A model generated the notes under the pieces. It did not search any database. It had not been told where the DNA came from and saw nothing but the letters and a program-made list of their open reading frames with translations. A DNA stretch of 39,629 nucleotides, taken from contig NZ_BNBF01000001.1 in NCBI RefSeq assembly GCF_014654935.1, positions 516,689 to 556,317 of the forward strand. The letters run 5' to 3'. This DNA comes from Streptomyces capoamus (GTDB lineage: Bacteria > Actinomycetota > Actinomycetes > Streptomycetales > Streptomycetaceae). Shown piece after piece: positions 22,574 through 30,755 of this stretch; positions within the stretch are counted from its first letter, which is position 1, and every line of letters starts with the position of its first letter. The translations under genes and the position numbers were made by a program.

Positions 22574-23155
22574 CTAGTCCGCCCCCGGCGCCCCCAACGG
22601 GCGCCCCAGCCGCAGGTTCCAGCGTCCGGCCCGGCCGCTGAGTTCCGTCACCGTCAGCGGCGGCACGTCCAGCCGCCAGAACAGCGCCGCGGACAGGCCC
22701 AGCGCCCCCACGACCGCGGCCCGCACCACCTCCGGCTCGACCACGGCGAGCGTACGGCCCTCCGCGGACCGTGTCCCGTCCAGCCAGCGCCCGATCCGCG
22801 CGCACAGGTCCAGGACCGACTCACCGCCGTGGGGCGCGCAGGCCGGGTCGGCGAGCCAGCGGCCCACCGCCTCCGGCTCGGCGGCCCCCACCTCGTCCAG
22901 GCCGCGGCCCCGCCAGCGGCCCACGTCGAGACCCGCCAGGTCGGCCGCGGGCTCGGCGTCCAGGCCCAGTGCGCGGGCCGTCTCCCGACAGCGCGCGCCC
23001 GGCGAGAGCAGCACCCGCGCCCCGGGGGGAAGTGATCCGGCCGCCGAACGGGCCAGCGCCGCACCGCCGTCGTCGAGGGAGCCGCCGTCATCGAAGCGGG
23101 CCTGCCGCAGCGACACGCTCATCGCCGGGGAGACGAGAAGGATGCGGCTGGTCAC
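22574..23155 (-). CDS. Histidine-phosphatase-fold protein lacking catalytic histidines
   Basis: A 193-residue protein with histidine phosphatase architecture: LLSPGARCRETARALGLD, then LDVGRWRGRGLDEV, PHGGESVLDL and VVEPEVVRAAVVGALG. The N-terminal RHG that carries the phosphorylated His is replaced by LLVSPAMS, and the C-terminal His by Glu in VVEPE. Without these it should not follow the normal mechanism. The family includes alpha-ribazole phosphatase of cobalamin synthesis, and its position next to cbtA suggests a cobalamin link, but as a non-catalytic binding or regulatory protein. The GTG start is chosen for AGGAG five bases upstream. Confidence 0.83.
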   Translation of the reverse strand: MTSRILLVSPAMSVSLRQARFDDGGSLDDGGAALARSAAGSLPPGARVLLSPGARCRETARALGLDAEPAADLAGLDVGRWRGRGLDEVGAAEPEAVGRWLADPACAPHGGESVLDLCARIGRWLDGTRSAEGRTLAVVEPEVVRAAVVGALGLSAALFWRLDVPPLTVTELSGRAGRWNLRLGRPLGAPGAD

Positions 23156-23374
23156 GGTCGCTCCTGTCACTGGCGTCCTGGGGCACGGGACTCGGCCGGG
23201 CGGGGCGCCCTGGTGAACATAGCAGGAGTGGATCCAGGGGTGCCGGCCGGCCGTGGCACCGCCGTGCACCGGTTTACCAGTCGGGCATCCTTTGTCGACA
23301 GCATCGCATCGGGCAACGTCATGGCCGGCCCCTGTTTCCGGAACGGGAGCCGGTCGCTCAAAACGGTTGCCGTG

Positions 23375-23570
23375 TCAGGAGGCCCGGAATCCCATGCCGG
23401 ACGCCTCGTCGAAGCCGGGCCGCCGCTGGAGCCGCCCGTCAAGTTGCACCGGATGACTTGGTGCCGTCGTACGGCGACCCGCTCGGTCAGCAGCAGGTCG
23501 AGGAGGTCGAGGGGAGTGGCGCCGGGCATGCGTTCGGCGGTCCAGAACGTGCGGGCCTCGTGAGGGGAGC
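23375..23570 (-). pseudogene. Trypsin-like serine protease remnant
   Basis: On the minus strand a short frame gives SPHEARTFWTAERMPGATPL, typical of the start of mature Streptomyces trypsin-like peptidases, then jumps to CNLTGGSSGGP, the serine-nucleophile motif of that family. The catalytic His and Asp regions are gone. After GGP the family continuation GFDEASGMG is found in a different frame and ends at a stop near 23375, so there is also a frameshift. An internal deletion plus a frameshift leaves no functional gene. The rest of 23156-23627 shows nothing else. Confidence 0.7.
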
Positions 23571-23627
23571 CCGGACAGGGTGGGCGAACGAAGAACGGTG
23601 CGTAAGGACGTGCGTGCGCCGGCGCGG

Positions 23628-24527
23628 TCAGCGGCACCGGCGGCGCAGCAGGAGGTCCGCGACCACCGGGCGGTGGTCGGAGGCCGTGGTCCCGGACGCG
23701 TACGCACCGGTGACCGTCACGTCCGGGGAGACGGTCACGAGGTCGATGCGCCTGACCGGGCCGGCCGCCGGGTACGTCTTCCCGCCGTCCGCGGCGGCGT
23801 CCGCCAACGGCCCCCACAAGCCGGCGAGTTCGGGCGCGCCCGGCTCGGCGTTGAAGTCGCCGAGGAGGACCTTCGGGCCGCGGTCCTCGGCGAGGACCGC
23901 GAGCATGTCGTCGACCTGGGTCCGCCGCACCGAGGGGTCCGTACGGTAGTCCAGGTGGGTCGTGTACACGTGCACGGAGACGCCCCGGACCCTCACCGAC
24001 ACCTCCGCGAAGCCCGGCGCGGGGGCCGGCACCGGACGGGGCGTCTGGGTGGACAGCCGGGTGATCTCGTGGTTCCAGGCGCCGCGCACCGGAAGCCGGC
24101 TCAGCACGGCCACACCGTACTGGCGTCGCTCCGCGTCCGGAGTGGCCGGAGGGAGGTCGTAGATCGGCGCGAAGAACACCCGCATGTGCAGTCGTCCGGC
24201 CAACTCCCGCGCCTCGTCGGTGAAGTCGCTGCGGGCGCCCCAGTGCACGTCGACCTCCTGGAGGCCGACCACGTCGGCGTCGAGGTCCTGGATCGCCGCC
24301 GCCGTGCGGTCGAGGTTGAAGACGCCGTCCTGGCCGGCTCCGGCATGGATGTTGTAGGTGGCCACGCGCAACGGCACACGGGCGGCGTCCGGTCCGGTGC
24401 CGGCCGTCCGGCCCGCCGCGGCAGCGCCCGGAGCCACCACGCCGAGAGCGGCGGTGACGGCGAGCACGGCGGCGGTGACGGCGGCGGCCGGTGCGCTGCG
24501 AACGGGGCGTCGGGGCTTGCGGTCCAC
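23628..24527 (-). CDS. Secreted endonuclease/exonuclease/phosphatase family protein
   Basis: A 299-residue exported protein. A signal peptide covers about residues 1-38 (basic start, then alanine-rich hydrophobic stretch ending PGAAAAG). The EEP fold follows with VATYNIHAG, VGLQEVDVHWG, YTTHLDYRT, LLGDFNAEPG and the closing TASDHRPVV, so all metal and catalytic motifs are intact. Members cleave DNA, inositol phosphates or sphingomyelin with magnesium; the substrate here cannot be decided. GGAGG lies five bases before the GTG start. It is probably monocistronic, with the protease remnant downstream. Confidence 0.93.
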   Translation of the reverse strand: MDRKPRRPVRSAPAAAVTAAVLAVTAALGVVAPGAAAAGRTAGTGPDAARVPLRVATYNIHAGAGQDGVFNLDRTAAAIQDLDADVVGLQEVDVHWGARSDFTDEARELAGRLHMRVFFAPIYDLPPATPDAERRQYGVAVLSRLPVRGAWNHEITRLSTQTPRPVPAPAPGFAEVSVRVRGVSVHVYTTHLDYRTDPSVRRTQVDDMLAVLAEDRGPKVLLGDFNAEPGAPELAGLWGPLADAAADGGKTYPAAGPVRRIDLVTVSPDVTVTGAYASGTTASDHRPVVADLLLRRRCR

Positions 24528-25168
24528 TGCGTCCTCCAGCGGTGATCCTGTCGGGTCCGGGTGCGCACGTTCACTCGGGGCGCCCTAAGGCACCGGGACG
24601 TGCGCAGGGCACCGGCGCACGGACGAGGGGCGGTCCACGGCCGTCGCTCCGCCGCCCCGGCGCCGTCCTCGCTCCGCCGTGCCTCACCGCCCATCGGCTC
24701 CCCCGCCGTGCGCCGCCTCGTTCCCGCATCATGCCCGGCACGGGACCGGCCGGCCAGACCGCCGCCGTCGCCCGGCGCCGCCTCCCCGCATACCCGTCAC
24801 ACCAAGGGTGTCGAGAGGACGGTCACTCTCCCCGGAGGGGCACGGGCGGCGGCCCGGCGACGACGGCGCGCGCCCGCTCGCCCGCCTGTTCCCGTCGGGA
24901 CCACCCCGGTTTCCGGGTAGATGCTTCGAGGTGCACCGGGAACCGGTCGGCAAGCGGACCACCGCCTCGGTGGTGCCGGCGGACGACCCCGGGGGTGAGG
25001 TGGCCGGCCGCGCTCCGGCGCTCTGACGGGCGAGCCCCGCCCCGCCCGTGCCGGTCGCCGCGAGGCACGTCGACTCGAACGCGGTGACTATGTAGGAGGT
25101 AGGAGAAGGCAGGCTGCAAGGCGCCGGCGCGGCGCGCGCTCCCACCGAGTGGGAGAGGAGCACGGGGC
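24528..25168. other. 640-bp intergenic region without a recognisable gene
   Basis: Several open frames cross this stretch, but none has Streptomyces third-base bias or a recognisable motif. A small hairpin lies at 24958-24974 (ACCACCG/CGGTGGT, 3-base loop). The last 90 bases before the next gene are relatively A-rich (around 25091-25110) and probably hold its promoter, but no consensus could be assigned. A sigma-B-type promoter was considered at 24908-24920 and rejected for spacing. Confidence 0.5.
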
Positions 25169-27241
25169 ATGGGCGGTACGGACACCTCGCGACCCGGCCG
25201 GGGCCGCCCCCTGGCGGGTGCCGGCTCGTCGCCCACGGGGCTGCTCGATCTGCTGAGCGTGGCCGCGGTGGTGCTGGACACGAGCGGGCGCGTGGTGTTC
25301 TGGAGCCCCCAGGCGGTCGAGCTGTTCGGTTACACCGCCGAGGAGGCGCTGGGCGAGTTCGCGGCGCAGCTGCTGATCCACGAGGAGCACCGCGACGAGG
25401 TGGTCGCCCTGTTCGCCGAGGTCATGGAGTCGGGCACCGACTGGGCCGGCGCCTTCCCGGTCCGGCACAAGAACGGCGGCACCCGACTGGTCGAATTCCG
25501 CAACATGCGTCTGCTCGACGACCTCGGCGACACCTACGCCCTGGGCCTGGCCGTGGACCAGACGCTCCTCACGCAGGTCGAGCGGGGTGTCGCCCTGTCG
25601 GCACGCCTGGTCACCCAGTCCCCGATCGGCCTGGCCATCCTGGACACCGACCTGCGCTACCTGAACGTCAATCCGGCGCTGGAGCGCATCCACGCCCTCT
25701 CCGCCGCCGACCACCGTGGCCGGCGGGTCCGTGACGTGCTGACCTTCCTGGACGCCGAGGCCATCGAGAGCCGGCTGCTCCGCGTGCTGGAGACCGGGGA
25801 GCCGGTGACCGACCACTACGTCGTCGGCCGGCCCGCCTCCGATCCGCAGCACGACCACGCCTGGTCGGTGTCGTACCACCGGCTGGAGGACGCCGCCGGC
25901 CGGGTGCTGGGCGTGGCCACGTCCGTCATCGACATCACCGAGCGTCACGAGGCCACCATCTCGGCGACGCGGGCCCGGAACCGGCTGGCCATGATCGCCT
26001 CGGCTTCGGCGTCCATCGGGACGACCCTGGACGTGGAGCAGACCGGGCACGAGCTGGCCCGTGTCGTCGTACCGGACCTGGCCGACGTCGCCTCCGTGCA
26101 CGTCCTCGAGAGCATCCTGCGCGGACGCACCCCGTCGGTCGCCGGCCCCGCCCGCTTCCGCGTGGTCGCCGTCGCCGCGGCACACGCCCGCGAGGCCGCC
26201 GACGTCGCCGACCCGCCCGGCGAACTGGCCCGGTACGACGGCGACCGGCTGCTCACCCAGTGCGTGCGCGCCCGCCGGCCGGTCATGGTGGCCAAGACCT
26301 CCGGCGAGGACCTGCGGCGCATCGCCCGCACCGACGAGGCGGCCTCCCTCCTGGCACACGCGGGGGCCCACTCCTACCTCGCGGTGCCGCTCCTCGCCCG
26401 CGGCGAGGTCCTGGGGGCGCTCAGCCTGGTCCGCACCGGCACGGAGGCCTCCTTCGACGAGGACGACACGCTCCTCGCCTGCGAGCTGGCCGGGCGGGCC
26501 GCGACCTGCATCGACAACGCCCGCTGGTACCAGAGCGTGCGCAACACCGCCCTCACCCTGCAGCGCCGGCTGCTGCCGCAGCTGCCGTCCCGGCTCCCCG
26601 GCCTGACGATCGCCTGCCGCTACCTGCCGGCCGGCGCCGTCAGCGAGATCGGCGGCGACTGGTTCGACGCCATGCGCCTGCCCGGGGACAAGACCGCTCT
26701 GGTCGTCGGGGACGTGATGGGCAGCGGCATCAACGCCGCCGCCAGCATGGGCCAGCTGCGCAGCGCGACCCGCGCGTTCGCCGGACTCGACCTCGACCCG
26801 GCGGAGGTGCTCCGGCACCTCGACCGGCTGACCGAGGACGTCGAGCACACCATCGCCACCTGTGCCTACTGTCGGTACGACCCCGAGCGCGGGGAGTGCC
26901 GTATCAGCCTCGCCGGCCACCTGCCGCCGGCCCTCCTGCGGTCCGGTCGGCCCGCGGAGCTGCTCGACCTGCCCTCGGGGGTGCCGCTGGGGGTCGGCGG
27001 TACGGCGTTCGAGACGACGGTCTTCCCGTTCCGGCCCGGTGATCAACTCGCTCTGTACACCGATGGCCTGGTCGAGACCCGCAGCGACCCGATCGACGCC
27101 CGGCTCGGCACCCTTCTGGAGGCCCTGACCGCGACGGCCTCCCAGGACCTCCGGCAGACGTGCGACCGGGTGCTGGAAACGCTCCGGCCGCCGGGCGGCG
27201 ACGACGACGTCGCCCTCCTGGTGGCCCGCGCCGAGCCCTGA
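25169..27241 (+). CDS. PAS-PAS-GAF-PP2C (SpoIIE-type) phosphatase
   Basis: A 690-residue cytoplasmic sensor phosphatase. In order: a PAS domain (about 25-130, GRVVFWSPQAVELFGYTAEE), a second PAS (about 150-265, SPIGLAILDTDLRYLNVNPA), a GAF domain (about 275-455) and a SpoIIE-type PP2C domain (about 465-690). PP2C motifs are IGGDWFDAM, VVGDVMGSG, SLAGHLPPALLR, LYTDGLVE and DDDVALLVAR, so all metal-binding aspartates are present. Unlike the first gene of the window there is no HATPase domain. GAGAGGAG lies eight bases before the ATG. It likely dephosphorylates an anti-anti-sigma factor; the partner is not encoded nearby. Confidence 0.94.
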   Translation: MGGTDTSRPGRGRPLAGAGSSPTGLLDLLSVAAVVLDTSGRVVFWSPQAVELFGYTAEEALGEFAAQLLIHEEHRDEVVALFAEVMESGTDWAGAFPVRHKNGGTRLVEFRNMRLLDDLGDTYALGLAVDQTLLTQVERGVALSARLVTQSPIGLAILDTDLRYLNVNPALERIHALSAADHRGRRVRDVLTFLDAEAIESRLLRVLETGEPVTDHYVVGRPASDPQHDHAWSVSYHRLEDAAGRVLGVATSVIDITERHEATISATRARNRLAMIASASASIGTTLDVEQTGHELARVVVPDLADVASVHVLESILRGRTPSVAGPARFRVVAVAAAHAREAADVADPPGELARYDGDRLLTQCVRARRPVMVAKTSGEDLRRIARTDEAASLLAHAGAHSYLAVPLLARGEVLGALSLVRTGTEASFDEDDTLLACELAGRAATCIDNARWYQSVRNTALTLQRRLLPQLPSRLPGLTIACRYLPAGAVSEIGGDWFDAMRLPGDKTALVVGDVMGSGINAAASMGQLRSATRAFAGLDLDPAEVLRHLDRLTEDVEHTIATCAYCRYDPERGECRISLAGHLPPALLRSGRPAELLDLPSGVPLGVGGTAFETTVFPFRPGDQLALYTDGLVETRSDPIDARLGTLLEALTATASQDLRQTCDRVLETLRPPGGDDDVALLVARAEP

Positions 27242-27275
27242 CCGGCCGGTGGCCCGCGCCGAGCCCCGACCGGCC
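27220..27275. repeat. 28-bp tandem duplication of the PP2C gene's end
   Basis: A 28-bp unit at 27220-27247 that includes the last codons and the stop is repeated at 27248-27275 with a single difference (T to C at the stop codon, so CTGA becomes CCGA). The second copy lies wholly downstream of the gene. Confidence 0.85.
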
Positions 27276-27341
27276 GGCTCGGCGACCGGGCCCGGCACCG
27301 CACCGCGATCACCGGGCCCCGGCACCCTTCGGGCGGAGCGG

Positions 27342-28241
27342 TCAGTTCGGGTGGGCGCTGAGCCGCTCGATGGCCTCCAGGACGTGCTTGCGCTGGGCGT
27401 GCGTGCGCTCGTATCCCTTGAGGACCTGCAGGTCGGACTCGGACAGCTCGGGCAGGCGCCGTTCGATCTCCTCCACGCTCAGCTGGCTGAAGCCGATGAT
27501 GGGCAGGCTCTCCTCGGTGCTCACCGCTCCCTGGACCTGCTCGGCGGCGGCGGTCACGTCGCGCTCCTGCGCCGCCGGTTCCTCGGCCTGCCCGGGGCGC
27601 TGCCCGTGGCCGGCCGCGTGGCGCAGCAGGTCGGCGACGGCCAGCAGCGGGCGGGCGGCCCGGTGGGCGAGTCCGTCGTCCGCCCTCTGCTCCACCCGGA
27701 AGCCTTCCCCGGCGGCGGCCACGGCCCGGGCCTGGCGCGCGAGGCTGTCCTCCAGCTGGTCCAGCAGCTCCCGGTCGTGGTGGCGCAGTTCCAGGAACAG
27801 CTCCAGCGTGACACGGTCCTGCGCCTGGTCGGCGAGCACCTCGCCGGCCTGGGTGGTGGCCAGGGCCCGGGCCGCGGCGGCGTACTCGTCCTCGGTGTTC
27901 TTCAGTAGTTGCCGCTCGTCGGCCGGCCCCCGGCCGCGCATCGCGCCCGTCACGGCCTTCTGACCGAGGGCCAGCGGGAGCGTGGCCGTCTTCACGGTGG
28001 TGCGGGCGGCGAACCGTGCCATGTCGGTCACACCGCCGAGCAGGCCGCGGGGCCGCAGCCCGCGCAGATGGAGTTCCAGGCTGTGCAGCTGGTCCTGAAT
28101 GTCGTCGGCCTGGCGTTCCAGCATCTGCCGGTGGGGGCCGGGCGGTGAGGCCTCCGCGTCCGCCCGCAGCCGGTCGCGTGCTGCGGCGTGGGCGTGGTGG
28201 GCGTCCTCGAGCGCCGGTACCAAGGTCTGCGTCATCGCCAT
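27342..28241 (-). CDS. Helical hypothetical protein with C-terminal YxL/ExH-type domain
   Basis: A 299-residue protein without signal peptide or membrane helix, mostly predicted alpha-helix and rich in Ala, Leu, Gln and Glu. The first half alternates charged and hydrophobic residues like a ferritin-like or coiled-coil bundle. The last 55 residues (ESLPIIGFSQLSVEEIERRL, LPELSESDLQVLKGYERTHA and RKHVLEAIERL) match a short helical module I have seen at the C-terminus of other actinobacterial helical proteins. I do not know its function. The ATG at 28241 has GGGAG nine bases upstream; another ATG lies two codons inside. Confidence 0.75.
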   Translation of the reverse strand: MAMTQTLVPALEDAHHAHAAARDRLRADAEASPPGPHRQMLERQADDIQDQLHSLELHLRGLRPRGLLGGVTDMARFAARTTVKTATLPLALGQKAVTGAMRGRGPADERQLLKNTEDEYAAAARALATTQAGEVLADQAQDRVTLELFLELRHHDRELLDQLEDSLARQARAVAAAGEGFRVEQRADDGLAHRAARPLLAVADLLRHAAGHGQRPGQAEEPAAQERDVTAAAEQVQGAVSTEESLPIIGFSQLSVEEIERRLPELSESDLQVLKGYERTHAQRKHVLEAIERLSAHPN

Positions 28242-28497
28242 CGGGGGCTGCTCCCTGCGGGGTCGGGCGGCGGGCGGCATTCAGCCGCGCGGGAGTACGG
28301 CCGTCCGGCCGGCCGTGATGCCGGGCCGGGCAGCCGCGATCATCGTGCGGGACCGGCGCCAAGATCACCCGCCGGGAACGCGTCCGCGCCGGGGCGGGAA
28401 CGACGCCACCGCCCAGCTCCTGCCGCGTCTGCGGGGCCCAGGGAGGCCGCTCGGGCGGTTCGACCGTCCGGGTGAGCGCGGCGCACGCACGGCGGCG

Positions 28498-28531
28498 GGG
28501 CGGGGGGCGAGACGCGGTCCGCCCCCCGCCC
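28498..28531. terminator. Terminator of the PLP-enzyme operon
   Basis: GGGCGGGGGGCG (28498-28509) pairs with CGCCCCCCGCCC (28520-28531), a perfect 12-bp G/C stem with a 10-base loop, starting three bases after the dehydratase stop on the minus strand. Confidence 0.75.
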
Positions 28532-28534
28532 GCC

Positions 28535-29527
28535 TCAGGACGCGTCGACCCGGTCCGCGCGCCGGGTGAGCGCGGTGAAGCGGTCGACGTCGATGTTGCC
28601 GCCGGACGCGATGACGCCGATCCGGCGCGGCGGGTTGCCGACGCGTCCGGCCAGCAGGGCGGCCAGGGGCGTGGCGCCGCTGGGCTCCAGGACGATCCTG
28701 AGCCGCTCGAACGCGAAACGCATCGCGGCGAGGATCTCGTCGTCGCTGACGAGGGCGACGGAGTCCACCAGGCGCTGGTTGACGGCGAAGGTGAGTTCCC
28801 CGGGCGTGGCCAGGGCCTGGCCGTCGGCGATGGTGCGGGGGACCGGGATGCTGACGCGTGCGCCGGCCTCCAGGGAGCGCTTGGTGTCGTCGCCGGCCTC
28901 CGGTTCGACACCGATGACGCGGATCCCGGGGCTCAGCTCCGTCGCGGCGGTGGCGCTGCCGGCGATGAGCCCGCCGCCGCCCACGGGTACCAGGAGGGCG
29001 TCCAGCGGGCCGGTCTCCGCCAGGAGTTCCAGGGCCGCGGTGCCCTGGCCCGCGATGACGTGGGGATGGTCGTAGGGCGGGATCAGGGCCAGGCCGCGGT
29101 CCTCGGCCAGGGCGTGGCCGAGCGCGGTGCGGTCCTGGGTGTAGCGGTCGTAGGTGACGACCTCCGCCCCGTACCCGGCGGTCGCCTCCCGCTTGGAGCG
29201 CGGGGCGTCCTCGGGCATCAGGATGACGGCGGTGGTGCCCAGCTCCCGGGCGGCGAGGGCGGTGGCCTGGGCGTGGTTGCCGGAGGAGTAGGCCGCGATG
29301 CCCTTCGCCAGCTGCTCGGGCGGCAGTTGGGCCGCGGCGTTGTACGCGCCGCGGAACTTGAAGGCCCCGACCCGCTGGAAGTTCTCGGCCTTGATGAACA
29401 CCTCCGCCCCGACGAGGGAGTTCAGGGTGCGGGAGGTGAGGACCGGGGTGCGGTGGGCAATGCCGTCGAGGCGGGCGGCGGCCTCGCGGACGTCGGCGAA
29501 CGAAACGGGCAGGGGGGCGGCGCTCAT
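28535..29527 (-). CDS. Threonine-dehydratase-type PLP enzyme (hydroxyaspartate or threonine ammonia-lyase)
   Basis: A 330-residue fold-type II PLP enzyme. Lys57 in GAFKFRGAYN would bind PLP; SSGNHAQA holds the cofactor ring, PVGGGGLIAG the phosphate and ASGGNID the pyridine nitrogen. No ACT regulatory domain follows, so it is the short catabolic or racemase-like form, such as threo-3-hydroxyaspartate dehydratase, BhcB or serine racemase. It is the third gene of an operon with a DSD1-type enzyme and a YheO-type regulator. GAGGAC precedes the ATG. Substrate is inferred from context: probably a beta-hydroxy amino acid that is deaminated to a keto acid. Confidence 0.9.
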   Translation of the reverse strand: MSAAPLPVSFADVREAAARLDGIAHRTPVLTSRTLNSLVGAEVFIKAENFQRVGAFKFRGAYNAAAQLPPEQLAKGIAAYSSGNHAQATALAARELGTTAVILMPEDAPRSKREATAGYGAEVVTYDRYTQDRTALGHALAEDRGLALIPPYDHPHVIAGQGTAALELLAETGPLDALLVPVGGGGLIAGSATAATELSPGIRVIGVEPEAGDDTKRSLEAGARVSIPVPRTIADGQALATPGELTFAVNQRLVDSVALVSDDEILAAMRFAFERLRIVLEPSGATPLAALLAGRVGNPPRRIGVIASGGNIDVDRFTALTRRADRVDAS

Positions 29528-29571
29528 GGGAGTCCTCGCTGTGTCCTGGGCAGGGGAGGGGCGGGCGGGGG

Positions 29572-30741
29572 TCACCAGCCGGTGACGCGGGGCCAGTACG
29601 CCTCGATGGCCGGCGCGGTCGTCGCCGGGCCGAGGGCGCCGTCGACGACGTGGTAGCCGTGGTGCTGGGCGGCGGTGGCGCAGGCGTGGTTGGGCAGGAC
29701 GCGCAGGCGGGTGCCGATGGGCAGCTCGGGCAGGCCGGCGCCGTTCCGGGCGGTGAGGGTGCCGTGCTCCTGGCTGGCGGCGGTCATGACCAGATCCGGG
29801 ATCAGCGTGCCGTTCAGGTCGGTGACCAGGCCGTAGCCCTGGTCCTGCGGCTGCGCGGCGGTGCCGCGGTCGCGGGACATGGCCATCCAGCCGCCGTCGG
29901 TGAGGATCCAGCCGTACTCGGGCCGGTGGCCGATGACGGTGACCACGACCGACAGGGCGAGGTCGTCCAGGCCGCACACGCCGAGGCCGGCCATCACCAG
30001 GTCGAAGAAGACGTGGTTGCCGGCGCGCAGTTCGGTGACTCCGGTGAGGTCGTCGGCGGCGTGGGCGGTGGGGGTGGAGCCCACGCTGACGGTGGTCACG
30101 GGCAGCCCGGCCGCGCGGAGCCGCTCCGCCGCGGCGACCGCGGCGTCGCGTTCGTTCCGCGCCGCCGCACGCCGTTCCTCGGCGGTGCGGCAGAAGTACG
30201 ACTCGCCCGCGTGCGTCAGTACGCCGTCCAGACAGCCCGCGTCGTGCAGGACGCGGGCGATCCCGGGCAGTCCCGGCGCGTCGGGCCGGAGTCCTCCGCG
30301 GTGGCCGTCGCAGTCGATCTCGATCAGCGCGGGCAGGGCGACCCGGGCATCGCGCGCGGCCGCGGCGACGAACACCGCCTGCTCGGTGCTGTCCAGCAGG
30401 ACGCGCACGGTCACGCCGCGCCGGACCAGGGCGATCACCCGCGGGAGTTTGTGCGGCTCGATGCCGACGGCGTAGGTGATGTCGTGGTGACCGGCCCCGG
30501 CGAACGCCTCGGCCTCGGCCAGGGTGGAGACGGTGACGGGGCCGGGGCCGCCGTCGTGCAGCAGCGCGGCCGCGTCGAGGCTCTTGGCCGTCTTCACGTG
30601 CGGGCGCAGGGCGACCCCGAGCCGGTCCGCCCGCGCCCGCAGCCGGGCGATGTTGCGGCGGGTACGGTGCACGTCGACGACGGCGAACGGGGTGTCGGGG
30701 CCGGCCAGTGTCCGGGCGGTGGGGGAGACGGCGGTGGACAT
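29572..30741 (-). CDS. DSD1-type PLP enzyme (D-threonine aldolase / D-serine dehydratase / BhcC family)
   Basis: A 389-residue fold-type III PLP enzyme with an alanine-racemase-like N-terminal barrel. Lys50 in RPHVKTAKS should carry PLP. The C-terminal domain ends with LPNHACATA, where His352 and Cys354 are the metal ligands typical of D-serine dehydratase and D-threonine aldolase. Family members either cleave beta-hydroxy amino acids to glycine plus an aldehyde or dehydrate them. GAAGGGG lies nine bases before the ATG, and only 14 bases separate it from the regulator. With the dehydratase it resembles the BhcB/BhcC pair of the beta-hydroxyaspartate cycle, but the cycle's other two enzymes are absent here. 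Confidence 0.9.
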   Translation of the reverse strand: MSTAVSPTARTLAGPDTPFAVVDVHRTRRNIARLRARADRLGVALRPHVKTAKSLDAAALLHDGGPGPVTVSTLAEAEAFAGAGHHDITYAVGIEPHKLPRVIALVRRGVTVRVLLDSTEQAVFVAAAARDARVALPALIEIDCDGHRGGLRPDAPGLPGIARVLHDAGCLDGVLTHAGESYFCRTAEERRAAARNERDAAVAAAERLRAAGLPVTTVSVGSTPTAHAADDLTGVTELRAGNHVFFDLVMAGLGVCGLDDLALSVVVTVIGHRPEYGWILTDGGWMAMSRDRGTAAQPQDQGYGLVTDLNGTLIPDLVMTAASQEHGTLTARNGAGLPELPIGTRLRVLPNHACATAAQHHGYHVVDGALGPATTAPAIEAYWPRVTGW

Positions 30742-30755
30742 GGACGAGTGCCCCT

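Noticed and set aside
24908-24920. GGTTT and GGGTAG considered as a sigma-B-type promoter
   Set aside because: Only two bases separate the elements; about 13-15 are needed.
25088-27325. 745-codon minus-strand frame opposite the PAS/GAF/PP2C gene
   Set aside because: Low-complexity composition and no domain; the plus-strand gene accounts for the whole region.
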